64,000 bases of DNA from Berghia stephanieae (lineage: Eukaryota > Mollusca > Gastropoda > Nudibranchia > Aeolidiidae). Shown here piece after piece: positions 40,001-55,300 of this stretch. The stretch covers positions 35,530,360 through 35,594,359 of the forward strand of contig CM067444.1 of assembly GCA_034508935.3 (NCBI GenBank), in the 5' to 3' direction. Each line of letters starts with the position of its first letter. Position 1 is the stretch's first letter. Made by a program: the position numbers and the translations under genes. The notes beneath the pieces are model-generated. The model worked only from the letters and a program-made list of their open reading frames with translations. It was not told where the DNA came from and made no database searches.

Positions 40001-43000
40001 TCGGGGGACTCATCTTTGGGCACTCAGAGCAAGATTCAATCCTACGGGTCTGTCCAAAGGCGAGAGTCAAACCACAAACCATCAAAGCTTTTATCTCTTT
40101 GACATGGACAGAAAGGGCCACATTAATTACCCAAGAATTGCATCCCATTTTTTTATCTTTAAGAAGAGCAGGAGGGGGACAGGTTTTTTCTCAAAATTTG
40201 AAATCACTACAGGCTTAGTAAAATTAAATGTGGGTTTAGAAAGACTAGTTAAAGAAAATAACAACAACAACAATAAAGACGATGATGATGATGATGATCA
40301 TAATAACAATAATAATGGTGATGACGATGATTATGATAATAATAATAATGATAACAATAACAATACTTCTACAACTACGACTACTAACAATAATAATAAC
40401 AATAATAATAATAATAATAATAACAGTGTATTTGCAAAGCGCTCTTTGACGTCTCTCTCTCTCTATATATAAAAGAGGAAAAGAGTAGAGGGAGCAAAAT
40501 ACACAAATTACTTACTGTTTCCCTGAGTGATTTCTGGGCTGCTAGAGTCCATTTCAAATGACAAGGACCGCCGTGCACCACTGGGTGAATTCAAAGATAA
40601 GTTGGGTGAATTTTCTACTGATAGAAGCTGCCGAATTGAACCACTCTCGGGAGACTCGGCTACCAAAACATTGCTGCCATTTCTGTGAACACTGGACGCT
40701 GATGGAGAAACTGTCCTGTTTGGAGATGGTGATGAGGATTGGAAAAATGTTTTGTGTAGATTGACACGACTTTTAAGAAGAGGACTACCAGCCAGAAGTG
40801 AAGACACCGAATTGGCCGACGTGTTTAGGGAAGTCTGCGATGCTGACAGCTGTAATTTGCGACAAGATGAAGGTTTTAAAGGTGTAGTGGATGACTTTTG
40901 TGCAGATTTTTTACTCAACACTTCCAATCCTATCAGAGGTTGGTTACAGTCGGGGGAAATCATAATTTCCTCTGAAACAATACCCCTGCCATCTCTGGTT
41001 ACCATAGGTGAACGTTTGTCAGCATCTGCCTGGCTAAGCGGTCGCAAAGCTCTTTTATGGAGCTCTGATCTAGACTCTTCATTGCGGGAGATTGATAAAG
41101 AAAATGGTCCTTTTTTCTTCAATTCACATTCCGGACTTGAATCACTATTAGAAATTTGACTATTTGAATCTTCCTTTGCTGTTTTGACTGACAAATCATT
41201 TTCCCTTCGATCTTCATCGCTTTCATCTTCACTATCATAAATCTCTATAGAATTGTCTCTGATATCATTATCTGAATTGTCTTGATGACCAGCACTCGGC
41301 CTGTCATCCATTGAATATTTACTCCTTTCAACACTTTCACTCTTAACCACAGGTAAACTGCTATCACTTCCTCCATTTATAAACTCCTCCACTGTTGATG
41401 GCATGCCATCACTGTTGGAATTAATACTCTTCGTTGTTATTTCATCGTTGAGATGTTCAATTTGTTGATCAGACCCATTAAAAGCACTGTGTTCTTGTTT
41501 GAGTGTGGGTTTTTTGTCAAGTTCAACACCTTCCTGATTGATGTTTGGTTTGACATCCTCTTCGTCATCAGAGTCTTCGATGTGAATTGTCTGTTTTTAA
41601 AAATTGCATTTAAAAAAGACAAAAAAGAAAAGAAAAAAAGATGAGTGAAAATAGATCCAAAAAATATTTTTAAAAAATTCCCTTTATTTATCCCATAGGG
41701 AAATGTTTCTCTAAGGTCTATTCCAAGGGAAGACTGGAATAGACCAGGCGTCAGCCGCAGTGCAGCGCCGCAAATTGAGCTGGGACAAGGTGACTTGCTC
41801 AAGGCCACACAGCGCAGCGGCGGTGGGTGATCAAACTCAGTACCTTTTGGGTACGAAGAAGAGACTGTACCGCTGAGCCCCCCAAAAAAACACATTTCTA
41901 AAAGATTTAATTTAGTTCAACAATCTTCAAAGCCATAAGATGATAAATAAGATTTAATGTTTTTTGCAAATGTATAAAGTTTATGTTTGTGTATCAAGGG
42001 AAGGAGTTGGTGGTGACAACAAACAAGTACCTTTTCAATTAACCTTACTTCAAAAAAAATGGACGACACAAACTTGAGCTTTTCTTGACAGCAATATCCA
42101 CTCAATGTTCTCAAAGCGCTTTACAAGGTCTCCATGCCAACAGCAACACTAAACATGTAGGACAGACACAATGCCTGTGAGGTGCTGCTATTAGTAATTT
42201 TTCACAGACAACGCTGTTAATAACAAAGTACTCATCTTACACATGAGTGCGATGAGAGAATGTAAGTAATGAGCCTTTTCCAAGGACTCAACTTTGAACT
42301 GCCTAGAGCAGTTCTCGACACTGGTTTGTTTTTGTTTTTAAGGGTTTTACGGTGCTTGCAACACATTAAGGTCATATCAGCGCCAGTAAAAAGGAAGAAA
42401 AATGGATAGTAAAAAGTTCTAGAATTACAATTAAAGTGGCCAAGAAAAGGGGAACTTGTTCAAACAGGGAACAGATGTAGATTCCAAGAGCACACTATCA
42501 AAGTACTTAGTTTGAGATCACCTAAAAGTCTCATCCAGACACAAGCACAGGTCCCGTCTAAGAGGAATACACTCAAATGTTTACGAATCATATATAATAT
42601 GTATACAAAACATAATACAGTGCATGACAGAGAGATGACTTACAAGGAAAAAAATATCATCTACTAAAACTAATACAGCCAGGACCAGGACAAAACCAAG
42701 AAATCTCATTCCAAGACAATGACAGAAAGCAAGTTGAAAAACAAAAACAGGGAGATAGAAGACACAGTATGTACCTTCCTGCCCACTATGGAAGGTCAGG
42801 AACCCCACCCAGGACTCGACACTGGGAGCTACCGGTCCGAAGGTGAGTGTCATACCACAAGACCAAAAAGCTAACACAAAAAGACAAGAAAATTCATTAT
42901 ATAGAGATCACATTAACTCACTCAACCCTAACACCGACTATATCCGTAGTTTACCCGGGTTACTTTTACCCCATTCCTATTTATTACATTTTTCTGATAC

Positions 43001-46000
43001 AAATTATAGGCTTAGTATCCAAGCTAATGTTTTTAGTTTTTGCATGTTTATGATAGTTGAATAAAACTATCTATGCACATGCTCATTTATAATGCATTTT
43101 TTTCCAATTTCGAAAATAGCAAAAATCTCTAGGATTGAGTGAGTTAATCCACATCTACAAACTTGTTACCTCAACAGCAGGTGTAACTTGGTTTATCTCC
43201 TGCACCTCACTACTGCTGTCCTCATGAGAACCATCTTCATTATCCGCCAGATTTATCACTTCCTGTTCAACTCCATTTGCCGTGACTGGTGACAATAATA
43301 AATAAAGTGGAAAGGATCACAAAAAAAGAACAACAAATATAACCCATTGTCTCACAATGGTAGGAAACATGATGGTCGAGAGCAACTCGATAATATAGAA
43401 AGAGAGAGGGAGCAAACAAACAAAATGAAGATCTTCTTTAACCCTCTAGTGTTCAGATTATTTTTGGAGGAGTAGATAATGAGTTCCCTATATGGCCATG
43501 TCAATCATGTAGACATCCTTTGATGATATAAGCCTATCCTTTGATATCTGCAGTCACATTTTCGTCTTCTAGGGTCACTCTTGACTAAATTCCGCCCAGA
43601 AAGAATTTCATAGGTCCATCCATCACCAGATTTCAAACTTCTGCTCTCGTGAGTTCTTGAGTTTTTTGACAGAAGAACAATTGGCTCTTTAGAATCTTGA
43701 CCTTTCAACGATTGGTCCATCTGACAGCTCACGTGTCAACAGCTGTCAATTCATGTCTTGAGTCACTGTTGAAGTTTTGGCGATGGTCATCTCATGGTTG
43801 CATGACAATCACCACCTTGATGAATTTATTAGCTAGGCATGGCTGATAGGTAAATAAGCAAATTTATGTTCTAGTTATATTTGAAACGAAGTATATCACT
43901 GATCTCGTCTGATTGAGATATAAACAATGAAATGAACATCAAGATAATCGGTCAATAAATTAAAAAGTTGCAAAAACAAGCTAAAATAAACAAGCAATTT
44001 AGAAAAATCAAATTCACTCATAAAATAGTTGGTTTCAAACATTTTGCTTGGTGCTAAATAATACAAAGTAATAATTTCGCATCAGAAAAAATAACTTTGA
44101 AGTTCCTATCTCTCTATTACAATAAAATTTATACCACGAATGACAAAATTGGTCCAACAAATAAAGGAGTTATAAATTATTCATAATATTTTTTATGTTT
44201 ACAATAATTGTCATTAAAGTCATTTTCTCAATACCAAAGTCGTAATTTTTGTAAAATTTTTACCAAACAAAGTGCAATGTCAATGCTTTCCACCCGCAAA
44301 TAAGACAGGATCCAAATCGCAATTTCTACAACATTTTTTTTGGTCGACAAATAGATAGAAATCAAAGCTGAAAACAACCTGTGAAACTTGCAGGCCTGTC
44401 ATTTCCTTCACAACGATTGGATTTTACTGACTGAGGTCAGTCTTGACGACCTCGCCTATGAATATCTGACTGCTGTCAATTTTTGACTGGTTGAATCTTA
44501 AAGAGTTAAAGGTATACTGGACCAAACCGCCATCCCAATTCAACAAAACCCAAGAAAGGAACGCTGCTATCGACCACCCCACCCCCAAGTGAATGCACAC
44601 ATTCAAGTCTTTTTTTTTTTCTCGTGTGGAATTCCTTCCACTCGCCAATTAGAAAAACATTTCAGTCAAAGGACTACAGAGGACATAATGATTGTGATAC
44701 AAAGCCATAATCTAACACCATTCCACACCACACAAATGTTGTGCTTATCTTCAGTGTTGAGGCTCTTACAGTGTGGATCGAAATGGATTTATGTCAGAGT
44801 GAAGCAAATGCCTGTGTGACATCAATAGACTTTCCAACTTTTCAAACTCAAAATGGGGAAAACCTTTTTGAGAAACTTAATGGTTGTGGTGATGATGATG
44901 ATGATGATGATGATGATGGTATCTGCTACAGAACAACATTCGATTCTTTGACTCAATAAATCTTGTTGAAAAGTAAAGTTTAGTTCCTTAGAACCACCTT
45001 TATCATTCAGGCCTTTGGAGCATTTTTGGGATCATGCTGAGGGCAAATTATTTATTTCTAAAGCTACTTAAAGTGACTTTTTCTTTTTTCCATTGGAAAC
45101 TACGAATTTTTGAAATTTCGAGTAGGCAGCTCTGAAATTGGGAAAAAGAGCTGGTAATTAGGGAAATACCAGGAATGAAAGAAAATATGGGGAATTTCCT
45201 GATATAATCTGGGGAGTTGGCAGGTGTGTATCAATGTAAAAATCCTCACCTTGAGTAAATTGAGCTTTTATATAGCGCAATATCCGCTAAACATGCTCAA
45301 AGCGCTTTACAAGTGGTCCCTGACCAACAGCAACACGTAACATGTAGAATGAGACAAGATGCCTGTTAGTCGATATTACATTTTTTTTCGGACAGCTACA
45401 ACACTGTTAACGGCCAGGTACTCATTTTACACCTGAGTAGGGTGAGAGAATGTGAGTAAAGAGCCTTTTCCGAGGACCCAACTATGCACCGAGCGAAGCT
45501 CGAACAGAGGACCTTCCGATCCGAAAGCGAGTGTCATACCACTAGACCACATAGCCGCACAAATGTAAAAATCCTCACCTTGAGTAAACAAACTACTGGT
45601 AGGCTGGGGTCGGGGTACTTGATATGGTGGATTGACCCTGGTACCACCACCGATGTTGTTATTGCCAAACTTCATCGTGCCACTTGTCCTCTCCTCATAG
45701 GTCAGGACGTTATTGCTTTCCTCAGCAATAAGCATTTGGGCTTGTTGAATCTAATTAGAAGGGAAAAAAAAATAAAACAATTGGACTTGCAACAACAGAA
45801 CTAAAATGAAAATCTCTGGATTAAAAGAGAAGCAGACTTGGCTATCAACAACCCGAAAGAAGGGCCACTTTGTTCTTAAGCCAGGGCTGCCTACTTGAAA
45901 TTTTTAAAATTCGTCGTTTCCAAGGGGAAAAAAATGACAAAGTCACAATAAATAGCTATACAAATCAATAATTTGCAATCACCGTGATCCACAAATTCTT

Positions 46001-47518
46001 AAAAGTCCTGAATATAGGATCTGAGGAACTAAATTTTCCTTTTCAACAAGATTTATTGAGTCAAAGAGGCGAATGCAGCTCTGAAGCTGGAGCCACAAAT
46101 TCATAATTCTAACGAATTTTTCTTTGTATTAGGCAGTCTTCTTCAGCCAATAACAAACATTTTTAAAAAAATAGTTAAAACCTTAATATATTCCGTCACA
46201 TCCAGAAAGACAGAAGAAAAATGTCTTGGCAGTTCTAGAGGGGAAAATAAGTAATGTTTTTTTTTTTTGAGGCTGCTATTTTCATTTTTGTACATCACTG
46301 TGTGCCACTCTGTAGTCACTCAAATTCCTCATGTCCTATTCAGCGAGGAAAACCCAAATTGAAATTGAAACATCAGAACTAAATCAATGGTGTATGGGTA
46401 GCAATCACTATCAACCACAAAACCGATTTAGATCTTGAACCGCTACAACACCGGAAAAAAAAAGCGTGATAAAGTGACTATATTTTGGAGGGATTTAAAC
46501 AATTAAGTGAAATTACCTCTTGGTGATATTCAACAAAATAAGAGGAAGCTATCTAAATTCATGGTTCCCCACTAAAGAGTGAATGCTCACTTGTAATCGT
46601 TCATACCATCTACATTGATACATTGGAGTAGTCTCACATCTCCAATGAAAGAAAATTACAGTGGTCTGCGGAATCCTCAAAATTGAGTTACAGACTAAAA
46701 GAAGAAGACACACTCTCATAAAATTATCTGTGATAAAGAAATAACTATTACCCATTAACATTCATATCAAAACACATTTATAAACTATAGTAAATCCCAG
46801 ATTTTGTAGCCATAAGGGCTAACCCACACCGGAGACTGACTCTGACAACCCGGCACTGCTGTCTTCCGGATAAGGACGTCGGGCACAGACAAAAAAATAA
46901 GAATAAAGAGAAGAGCCGCTAGACCTACCCATACCAAGTTTGAAAGAAAAAACTGGCAGAGGACGTTGGGTGCTTGGTATGGGTAGGTCTAGCGGCTCTT
47001 CTCTTTATTCTTAGCATTTTGTCCGTGCCCGACGTCTTTATCCGGAAGACAGTGCCGGGTCGTCTGAGTCAGTCTCCAGGGTGGGTTAGCCCTAGTGGTG
47101 GCAAATCCTAGCGACCTTTAAGACAGGACATTCGTCTATCCCAAGGTACTCTCTGACGGATCTAACCCAATCATTGCCGGGTAAACAGGGTCAGAAAAAA
47201 GTATATACTGGGATTGATATTGGTAGCTTTGCCTGAGAAGCAACTGTTGTTCCCCATTTGAGCTAATGAAGCCCCCTGTATTTCTAAACTGAAATCCTAG
47301 AATTTGATTACCTTATACTGGATAAAATCCTCATTGTTGCTGTGCTCCTGGTGTCCAATGAACATGTTTTCATCACCTTCTTCGTCGTCTCTCACATGGG
47401 TTTCGCTGAACATCAGATCATGATCACTGATACCAAATATATCTGAAAGAGGTGAATGCAATTTCCCAAGATTAATATTTTTAAACACCTAAGTAGTAAA
47501 ACATGACATTTTAACTAA

Positions 47519-47550
<32 letters not shown>

Positions 47551-49353
47551 TAATAATAATAATAATGATAACAAACAAACAAAATTGAGCTTTAACATAG
47601 CGCAATATCCACTAAATGTGCTCAAAGCTCTTTGAAGATGGGTTTCCAAGTAAACCTCAACACTTAAAATGTAAAAAAAATAAAAGACACGATGCAACAA
47701 TAGGTTTTGAAAGAGACAACACTTTGAGTTTGAGAGAATGTGGGTAAAGCGCCTTTTCCAAGGACTCAAACTTTGCACCACCCACAGTGGGACTCGAACC
47801 AAGGAACTACAGGTCTGAAGGTGAGTGTCTTATCCCAAAAACACAAAGTCTCCCAAATATATCTTAATAAAGATCATCCCTTAAATAATGTATAGCAAAG
47901 GTCTGAAGTCTGGAATGGTCAGTCTCAGGATTAAAAGTAAAGCAGACTTACTTGCCTATTTATAACTATCATTGTTTTTTTTCCTTACCGATGCTTTTCA
48001 GTATTTTCCCAAAATGGCAGGCAGAAAAATTGATTTTTAAAACTCAAACAAGCTCTCTACAAAATAAATATATGTTCTTATTAATTAAACAAGGATCATT
48101 CTTCAAAGTTTGTGATGTACAAAATAAATCTGAATAAGAACTGTATCTTGTATCGCAACAAATGTGACGATTTTGCTGCAGGTGGTAAGGAGAGGGTTAA
48201 TAGTTTCCCCAAACATGAGCTTTTTTTTTCTCTTACTGCCTCAAGACTGTAGACGAAGCAGATTCCAAAAATTGAATTTTGAATTTTAAACGATTAAAAC
48301 TACGACATTTGAGATCTGAGAAGAGAAATTTCTTCCTTCCTAATGAGTTTACTTGCCTATTGATAACTAATTTGTTTTTTTTCAAAAATATAGTTTCACT
48401 GAACAAGAGCGTCTCGAAACAGAGTCCAAAATTTGAATTGAATGAAGACGTTTAGAATTACAACATTTGAGACTTTGATTTGACGGCTGTAACGATTATA
48501 TATATTCTTTTTTTTTGGTGACAGAGTCAAAGCTGTTAAAAATAAATTTCCCTTCATTCATCCCATAGGGGAAATTTGTCTCAAGGGTCTATTTCAAGGA
48601 AAGACTGGAATAACCCAGGCGTCAGCCGCAGTGCAGGACGAGGTGACTTGCTCAAGGCCACACAACATGGTGGGTATTCGAACAGAAGCAAAGACCGTAA
48701 CCGCTGAGCCACGCTGTCCCATAATGGCCAGGTATTCATTTTATACCTAAATACAGTGATAGAATGTGAACAAAGAGCCTTTTCAAGGACTCAACCTTGC
48801 ACTGCTTAGAGCGAGACTCGTACCCAGGACCTACTCATCCGTAAGCAAGTGTCTCATATCACAAGAACATAAAGAACACAAACTGTTATTGGATGCAATG
48901 GTAACTAGACCACCAAACCTCTCGCAGCTTAATTTTCGCTTCGGGTTTTATCTTATAACATATATATATATTTTAAAAATGAAATTTGACTCACCTAATG
49001 AATGTAAGAATGCTATGTGCATATCTAGAGACTCGTCAGTAACCCGTTGGTTGGCGTGCATTTCCTGCAGTTGCTGTTGTGTTTTGGAGAATCGAGGATC
49101 GTCCAGAGTGAACAGCTCCCTCAGCTCCATCTGGGTAAAATATCTGTAGGAAGACCGATAAATAATGACAAACACAATAAACATTGACAGTTTTACACAC
49201 ACATACATGTATATTTTCAGAGAAAAACAATATGACCAAAATTACAAGAGAAAATATTCATCACCAAACTATATGTGATCAATTGTTTCAAAATAGAACT
49301 AAGTGCAACACGAATCAGTTGCTACGAAGCCTTATGTAAGAGTGAGTGCTTGC

Positions 49354-49395
<42 letters not shown>

Positions 49396-52300
49396 CTGTG
49401 TGGATTTATGCACATTGTTTCATACATAAATTTCTTTGTGCCTATGTGTGTGCACGTGTGTGGAAACCACCTGAAAAATTGCCTTCATAGACAATAAAGA
49501 TATTATGTGATTATTATTATTATAATTAAAATCAGTTTTATCAGTATAGACAATAAAAATATTATGTGATTATTATTATTATTATAATTAAAATCAGTTT
49601 TATCAGTAACTTATAAAATTTCGGTCAAACTCAACCCCTAATTTGAGGAGAATGAGTTTTGTTTCTTACACTTCTCTCTAGCTCATATGCATGGAAAATC
49701 AAACAAATTTGTTTGATTTTCAATGAAGGTGAACTCGAGAGTTAAAACATCTTGAATTGTTTGATTCTCATCATTTTCACTTTAACCCTCTCCTTACCAA
49801 CACAGGGATGCCCTTTGCTAAAATTTTAAAAGCCAGAACATTTTTCTCGTAAAAAGCATATGTTGTCAGAATGGAAGCAATTACTCTGTCAAAAATAGCA
49901 CTCAGCTGGACGGCTGATGGCAAAAGTCAGAGTGGTCTTGTGGTATGAAAATGGGATAGTAGAAAGTTCTAGAACAATTAAAGCACCCAAGAAAATGTAA
50001 GACAAAAATAAAAACCTCCCATTAAAATGGTTATACTTCACATAGAACTAAAAGAGCAATGAAATATAAACATTTTACCTGTTTTCTTTTGGCTGACGAA
50101 GGGTCCTGAGCACAAAGGGTTCCATGTTATCTGGTATTTTGTTGTTAATTTTTAAGCTGCTAATATATTCATTTATGTTAAATACTTCATATTGACCAAT
50201 TTGATTATATACATACAATTAAAATAAGGTCCATAAAACAAAAAAGTGAAAATTGTTGGAGTCGTGATATTAGAAGGAGCGAGAGCATCTACAAAAACAG
50301 TCGAGGCAGGCTAATTTTTTCTTTTCTTTCTTTCGTTTTTTTCTTTTTTGGCACTGTTCATCCACACTTTTCATATTTTTAACAAAACACACAAACCTGT
50401 AGGGGTTTTTGGCATTTCCAGTGGTCTGTCTTGTGATGCTGTCTTTGAAGACCTGTCGTCTGTATATCTTCTCTTCCACTGTCCCACACGAGATGAGTCG
50501 ATGCACGACCACATTTTCTGTCTGACCAATCCTGTAGGCCCGGTCAACGGCCTGGGCATCCACTGCTGGGTTCCAACTGGGATCGTCTGATAGACAAACA
50601 ACAAAAAGGTAAAAAACTTGAGCATTTATATTGGGCAAAATCTACTAAAAGTGATCAAGGGGTCCCAAGACAACAGCAACACATAACTTGTAGGACAAGA
50701 CATGACACCTGTGATATAGCCCACTCCGGATAATGCAACTCAGTTAATCGTAACATTCAGTTTATCGCAATATTTTCCAAGGAACGGAATTAATTCTATA
50801 TAAAAGTCACTGGTTAATTTCAACAAACTTCGGTTAATTGCAACAAAATTTCACCATCAAACAGTGGCAAATACAAGAAATCAAGCAAACAAAATATTAA
50901 ATTTTATCATGGATGAAATCATGACAGCTTGACGAATCAAGAGTGAGCGGGATTTAATGCTACAGCAGTGTGTCACCACTCTTATTACAGACAAAAGAGG
51001 GCGAGACTTTGGAGAGTGGGTTTGTAATGTCATCTGTGGCCATCAAATAGGAGGCGAGGAGCTTACTGTCTCTCAACACGGCTAATCTAATGTTGAAAAC
51101 AAAAGAGTGAAAGCTAATCCAACCTGAATAAGATGTCGACTTGCATCAAAGCTGCTTTTTCTTGACAAAATCCATACAGCGCTACCATATAGTTTTGATT
51201 TCAATCAAATTGCTCAGTCTGTGGTGGACTAAGAACAATGTTTACAACTGGTTGGAGTTTACCATATTTGTGTAAAATGTTGCAATAGTGGACAGGAAAC
51301 TCAACTTCGGTTAATTGCAACTTCGGTTAATCGCAACATTTTCGCTGGTCCCAAGGTGTTGCGATTATCCGGAGTGTATTACAACTTTTTTTTCCGAAGG
51401 GAACAAAGCTGTTAACGGCCAGGTACTTATTTTACAGTTGAGTAGGATGACAGAATGTGGGTAAAGAGTCTATTCTAAGGACCTTCCAAAAAATTAATAC
51501 AAGCAAAATCAGCAAAACTCCCCAACCACCTAAAACCAAGAAACAGGCTAACAAGAGGACACGACAACAAACTATCAATTGGGAACTTAAAATATTTATT
51601 TTCTAAAATTAACAAAAGCATTAAAGTTAACATGAAATACGTACATATGATGACTCTGTCTGCAGCTGTGATGGTAAGACCTACACCCCCGACCTGGTAA
51701 TGAAAATAATAAAAACTGATCACATGTGAATAGTAGTGTCTTCTTAACATTTTGTTTGTTTGTTTTTTAAAGGTTTTACAGGTCTTGCGACACATATGAG
51801 TGCCAGTAAAAAGGAAGAAAATGGGATAGTATAAAAGTTCTAGAATTACAATTAAGGGGAGGGGCCTGAGAGTAATTTTCCATAGTCATCAATTGATTTT
51901 GTTTTTAACTCGATATTCGTGCTCAGTATGTTCAAATTAGGGAAAAAATTTCTAGAATTTTAATTTTCTAAATATGGTTGCCATGGAAATTCCGCCATCT
52001 TGGATTTTGAAAATTTAAAAGGTAATATATTTCAGAAGCCTAAGGCTTTGATGTTTATTGACATAGAGTTACCAAATTTGGTGACAATGTACTTTGGAAA
52101 TAGACAAACAATGAAATGCATCGTTTTTTATCAAATGCTGAATAGAAATCTTTTGGTAGAGTGTTGAATTTGATAAAAGTTGAAATTTCAAATATTCCTG
52201 ATTTTTCATGAAATATTGAAAATTATCCCTAAACCATTAAAGAAATCGAAAAAAAAGGATGCATATTATTGCGACTCATGAATTGAATTAAAAGTGTGCC

Positions 52301-55300
52301 AAGTGCGAAGTATCTAAGTTGAAAAATAAAAAAGCCTTAGGGAAAAAAGTGCCAAAAATGTACATTTTGAGAAAATCTCGTTTGAAAGTTTGACATAATT
52401 TTATTTAGATATATAACGAAAAAAATTTAACTCACATCATTTCAAAAACATCCTAGCACCATACAACAGTCCTCCTACTCCTGTCTGGCTTTTTCCTTCG
52501 CTGCCACTTGAATTCTCCTCCTCTTTTTGACCACCCACTTTGAATTATAAACACTTTTGGCAACTCTTTTGTGTTCTCTTGCCTTCGAAAACTTGGATGC
52601 GAAGTGTCCAATGCCAAGCCCAACAATCGCTTTTATTGATGCCACCGCCGCCGGTCCTTTGTTGTACTGAGCAGCTGCAGTATATACAGAAAACTGGACC
52701 CTCTTCATATGGTGGAACTTGGTCTTGCTGCAGCTTGACCACACCGAATGAGGAAAACTCTCGCTGGGGTTTTGAGTTGTTTTTTTTCTCACAGCGTTGA
52801 AGTAAGTCATCAGATGTCAGTCATTTATATACTGGCTCCAAGTGTTTATGAAGAAGATCATAGTCCAGTGGGGTATGGACCCATTTCTTGTGGCCAGTCG
52901 GGTAGCGACGTTCTCCCATGGACCTCTTGTAGAAACACCACGAATCTCTTCCACTTGGGCAGTATTGGTGCTGGAGCAAGTAGTCAGTCGAATATCCATG
53001 AAACAGAATGGCAAAAATAGCATTCTTCATCTCAGGTACTGTTTTCAACCCCCAAATCGCCCTTGAATAGTAGATTTGAAGCTTACGGATGGTTTCAGCT
53101 GTGAGTCGACCGTGACCACAACCTCCTAACGTTATGCCCTTTTTGCTGCAGTCTGCCACCAGGTTCCTCAACGTTTACCAACATGGTTCACGCAGTCTTC
53201 CTTTTCAATCTTGACATCTTCACCATATGGTTTGTCATTGACGATTTTATTGAAAGTTTTCGAGTCCCCATCACTTACCATTATGGTGTACCTCAGGTTT
53301 AGTTTTGGTACAGACCTTCCCCAAAGGACCGAGGCAGCCACCACCTCCATCATTCCTGACGTTGCTTCAAAATTTATTGTGCACTGTCCACTAGCGCTGT
53401 GCTCCTCTCTCCAGTGGTCATATCGTTGAGGATTCTCCCTTTTTATCCATGCTCCGGTCTGAGAACAGATGTTACAGTGCAGACTGAGGACATGCACGTC
53501 CACAACAAGTCCAGTGAGGGAATCAATGACACTGCCAATGCCGACAAGCGATTTGTGCCCCCTGGTCATCCATGAGCCGTCGAAGCACACTTCTTCAAGA
53601 GGAAACTTGAATTCGTGTGCATATTCCTGCCTCACGATTGATACCGCTTCTTTCGTTTTTTAAAAAAGTTTTTTGTATGGATACGCTTTGAAATCCTGTT
53701 GTATGTCTTTTGGAGAATACCTGGCATCTCCATATATTCACACAGTTTTTACAGTTGATAGGCACCTATGCCACATAACATAGATGACATAGTCATAGCC
53801 TCGTTGACGATAAAAGGCTTTGGTCAGCTGGCCGAGTTGGTGTTCCTGGCAGATGTGTAATGGCTGGTCACAACTTTTTTACACTCCCTACAAAAAACAT
53901 TCATTTTCAAAGCGAATCTGTATTGATCGTCTGTCCTCATTTTTAAAACTCCATTGTTGCTACATTCAGGGCAACTCAAATTAGACACAAGCTTGTCGAA
54001 ACAAAGCCATTTCAGACAGGTTGGATATCAGAAACCTGTGCACTGTAAGTCTCATAAAGGGATAGTTTTGATTGACTCCTTGTTGTTGACTGTTCTTCAG
54101 TAAAAGGGATATGGGGTCGTTCTGTCAATGGTATTATCTAAATCAGTGAGACTACTTGGTGAGTTGGGTGCTGCTGATGTAGACGCTTCATGTGACATTG
54201 ATGATATAGGGGTAGACGTTGCGACAGGACATGCTAATGATCGTAAGGGCACGACAGGTGGTTGTGAAGATGATGTGATGGTGAAGATGCAGTTGTGATC
54301 TGTTGTGAAGATGATGGTCGTTGCAATGACAACGTAGTAGGGCTTGAAACCAGAGGGCAAGACGTGGAAGGTTGTTGGTGTGTTGAACGGGATTCCAAGA
54401 CCTGTGAATACAAAGGAACATGTATATATATATATATACATATAACAAATGAATTTGCTGTGGTAGAATTGTTTTCCTTCGTTGGACACCGCTTAACAAT
54501 TTATAAAAGAAGATACTGCATACATTTTATCAAATTCACACGATACATACATACCTTCCACCAACCCACAAACACACACAAAAATAGACTCACACATACA
54601 TACATGCACACATACGTAGGTATGTAATAATATTGTAACAACCCAGGCCACACCCCCCCCCCCCACCTCCTGATCACACCCGTTCATGTTACGATGCAAA
54701 TACATCAACTCATCTTCTTCTTAGCCTTATTGCAGGGGGGAAACATTCGTAACGTTGATTGGCCTAGGCAAAATCAAAACAACTGACCAGTAATGTCTGT
54801 CCCTTCTTTTCCTAGTTTCCCATGGGAAGTATGTATATATATTACTGTACTAGGAACATAATTGTAATAGCAAACTGATGTGAGTGACGCATGCATGGTA
54901 TTGTAGGAGGCAAGATGAGAAAATTTTCTGAGATACAAAAAATAATAAATATCAACTCACCGGCTTTGCTTGGTTTATAGACTCCCATCTGCGTAAAGCA
55001 GCACTTTTGCAATTTGACTTTTGTTTCTTGCTTCTCGGCATCTTGGAAATAAACTCTTTTTATCAAAATAAAACAAGGAAAACACAATGTAGAATGTAAA
55101 TTGCAGACGACATCAAAATCGGAAACGTGGCGAATTCTTATTTTAGGTTTGTTTACCTGTACTATGACCTCACTCTGCCAATGGAATTGCTTCGTTCTGT
55201 CGGTTCGGTGTCGGGAGTTTCCGGTTGACCAATCGGAGGCCACGAAAATACGAGCCAAGTGTCAAGGGTCATGACCTAACCTTGACGCTCTGAAAAGTGT

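Noticed and set aside
43505-43732. Possible piggyBac-derived C-terminal zinc motif
   Set aside because: A short basic Cys-containing frame without the needed cysteine pattern or terminal repeats.
50397-50586. CSB/ERCC6 or another SNF2 helicase
   Set aside because: RRQVFKDSITRQTTG, RYFTQMELRELF and GISDHDLM are ERCC6L-specific; CSB has a different sequence after motif VI.
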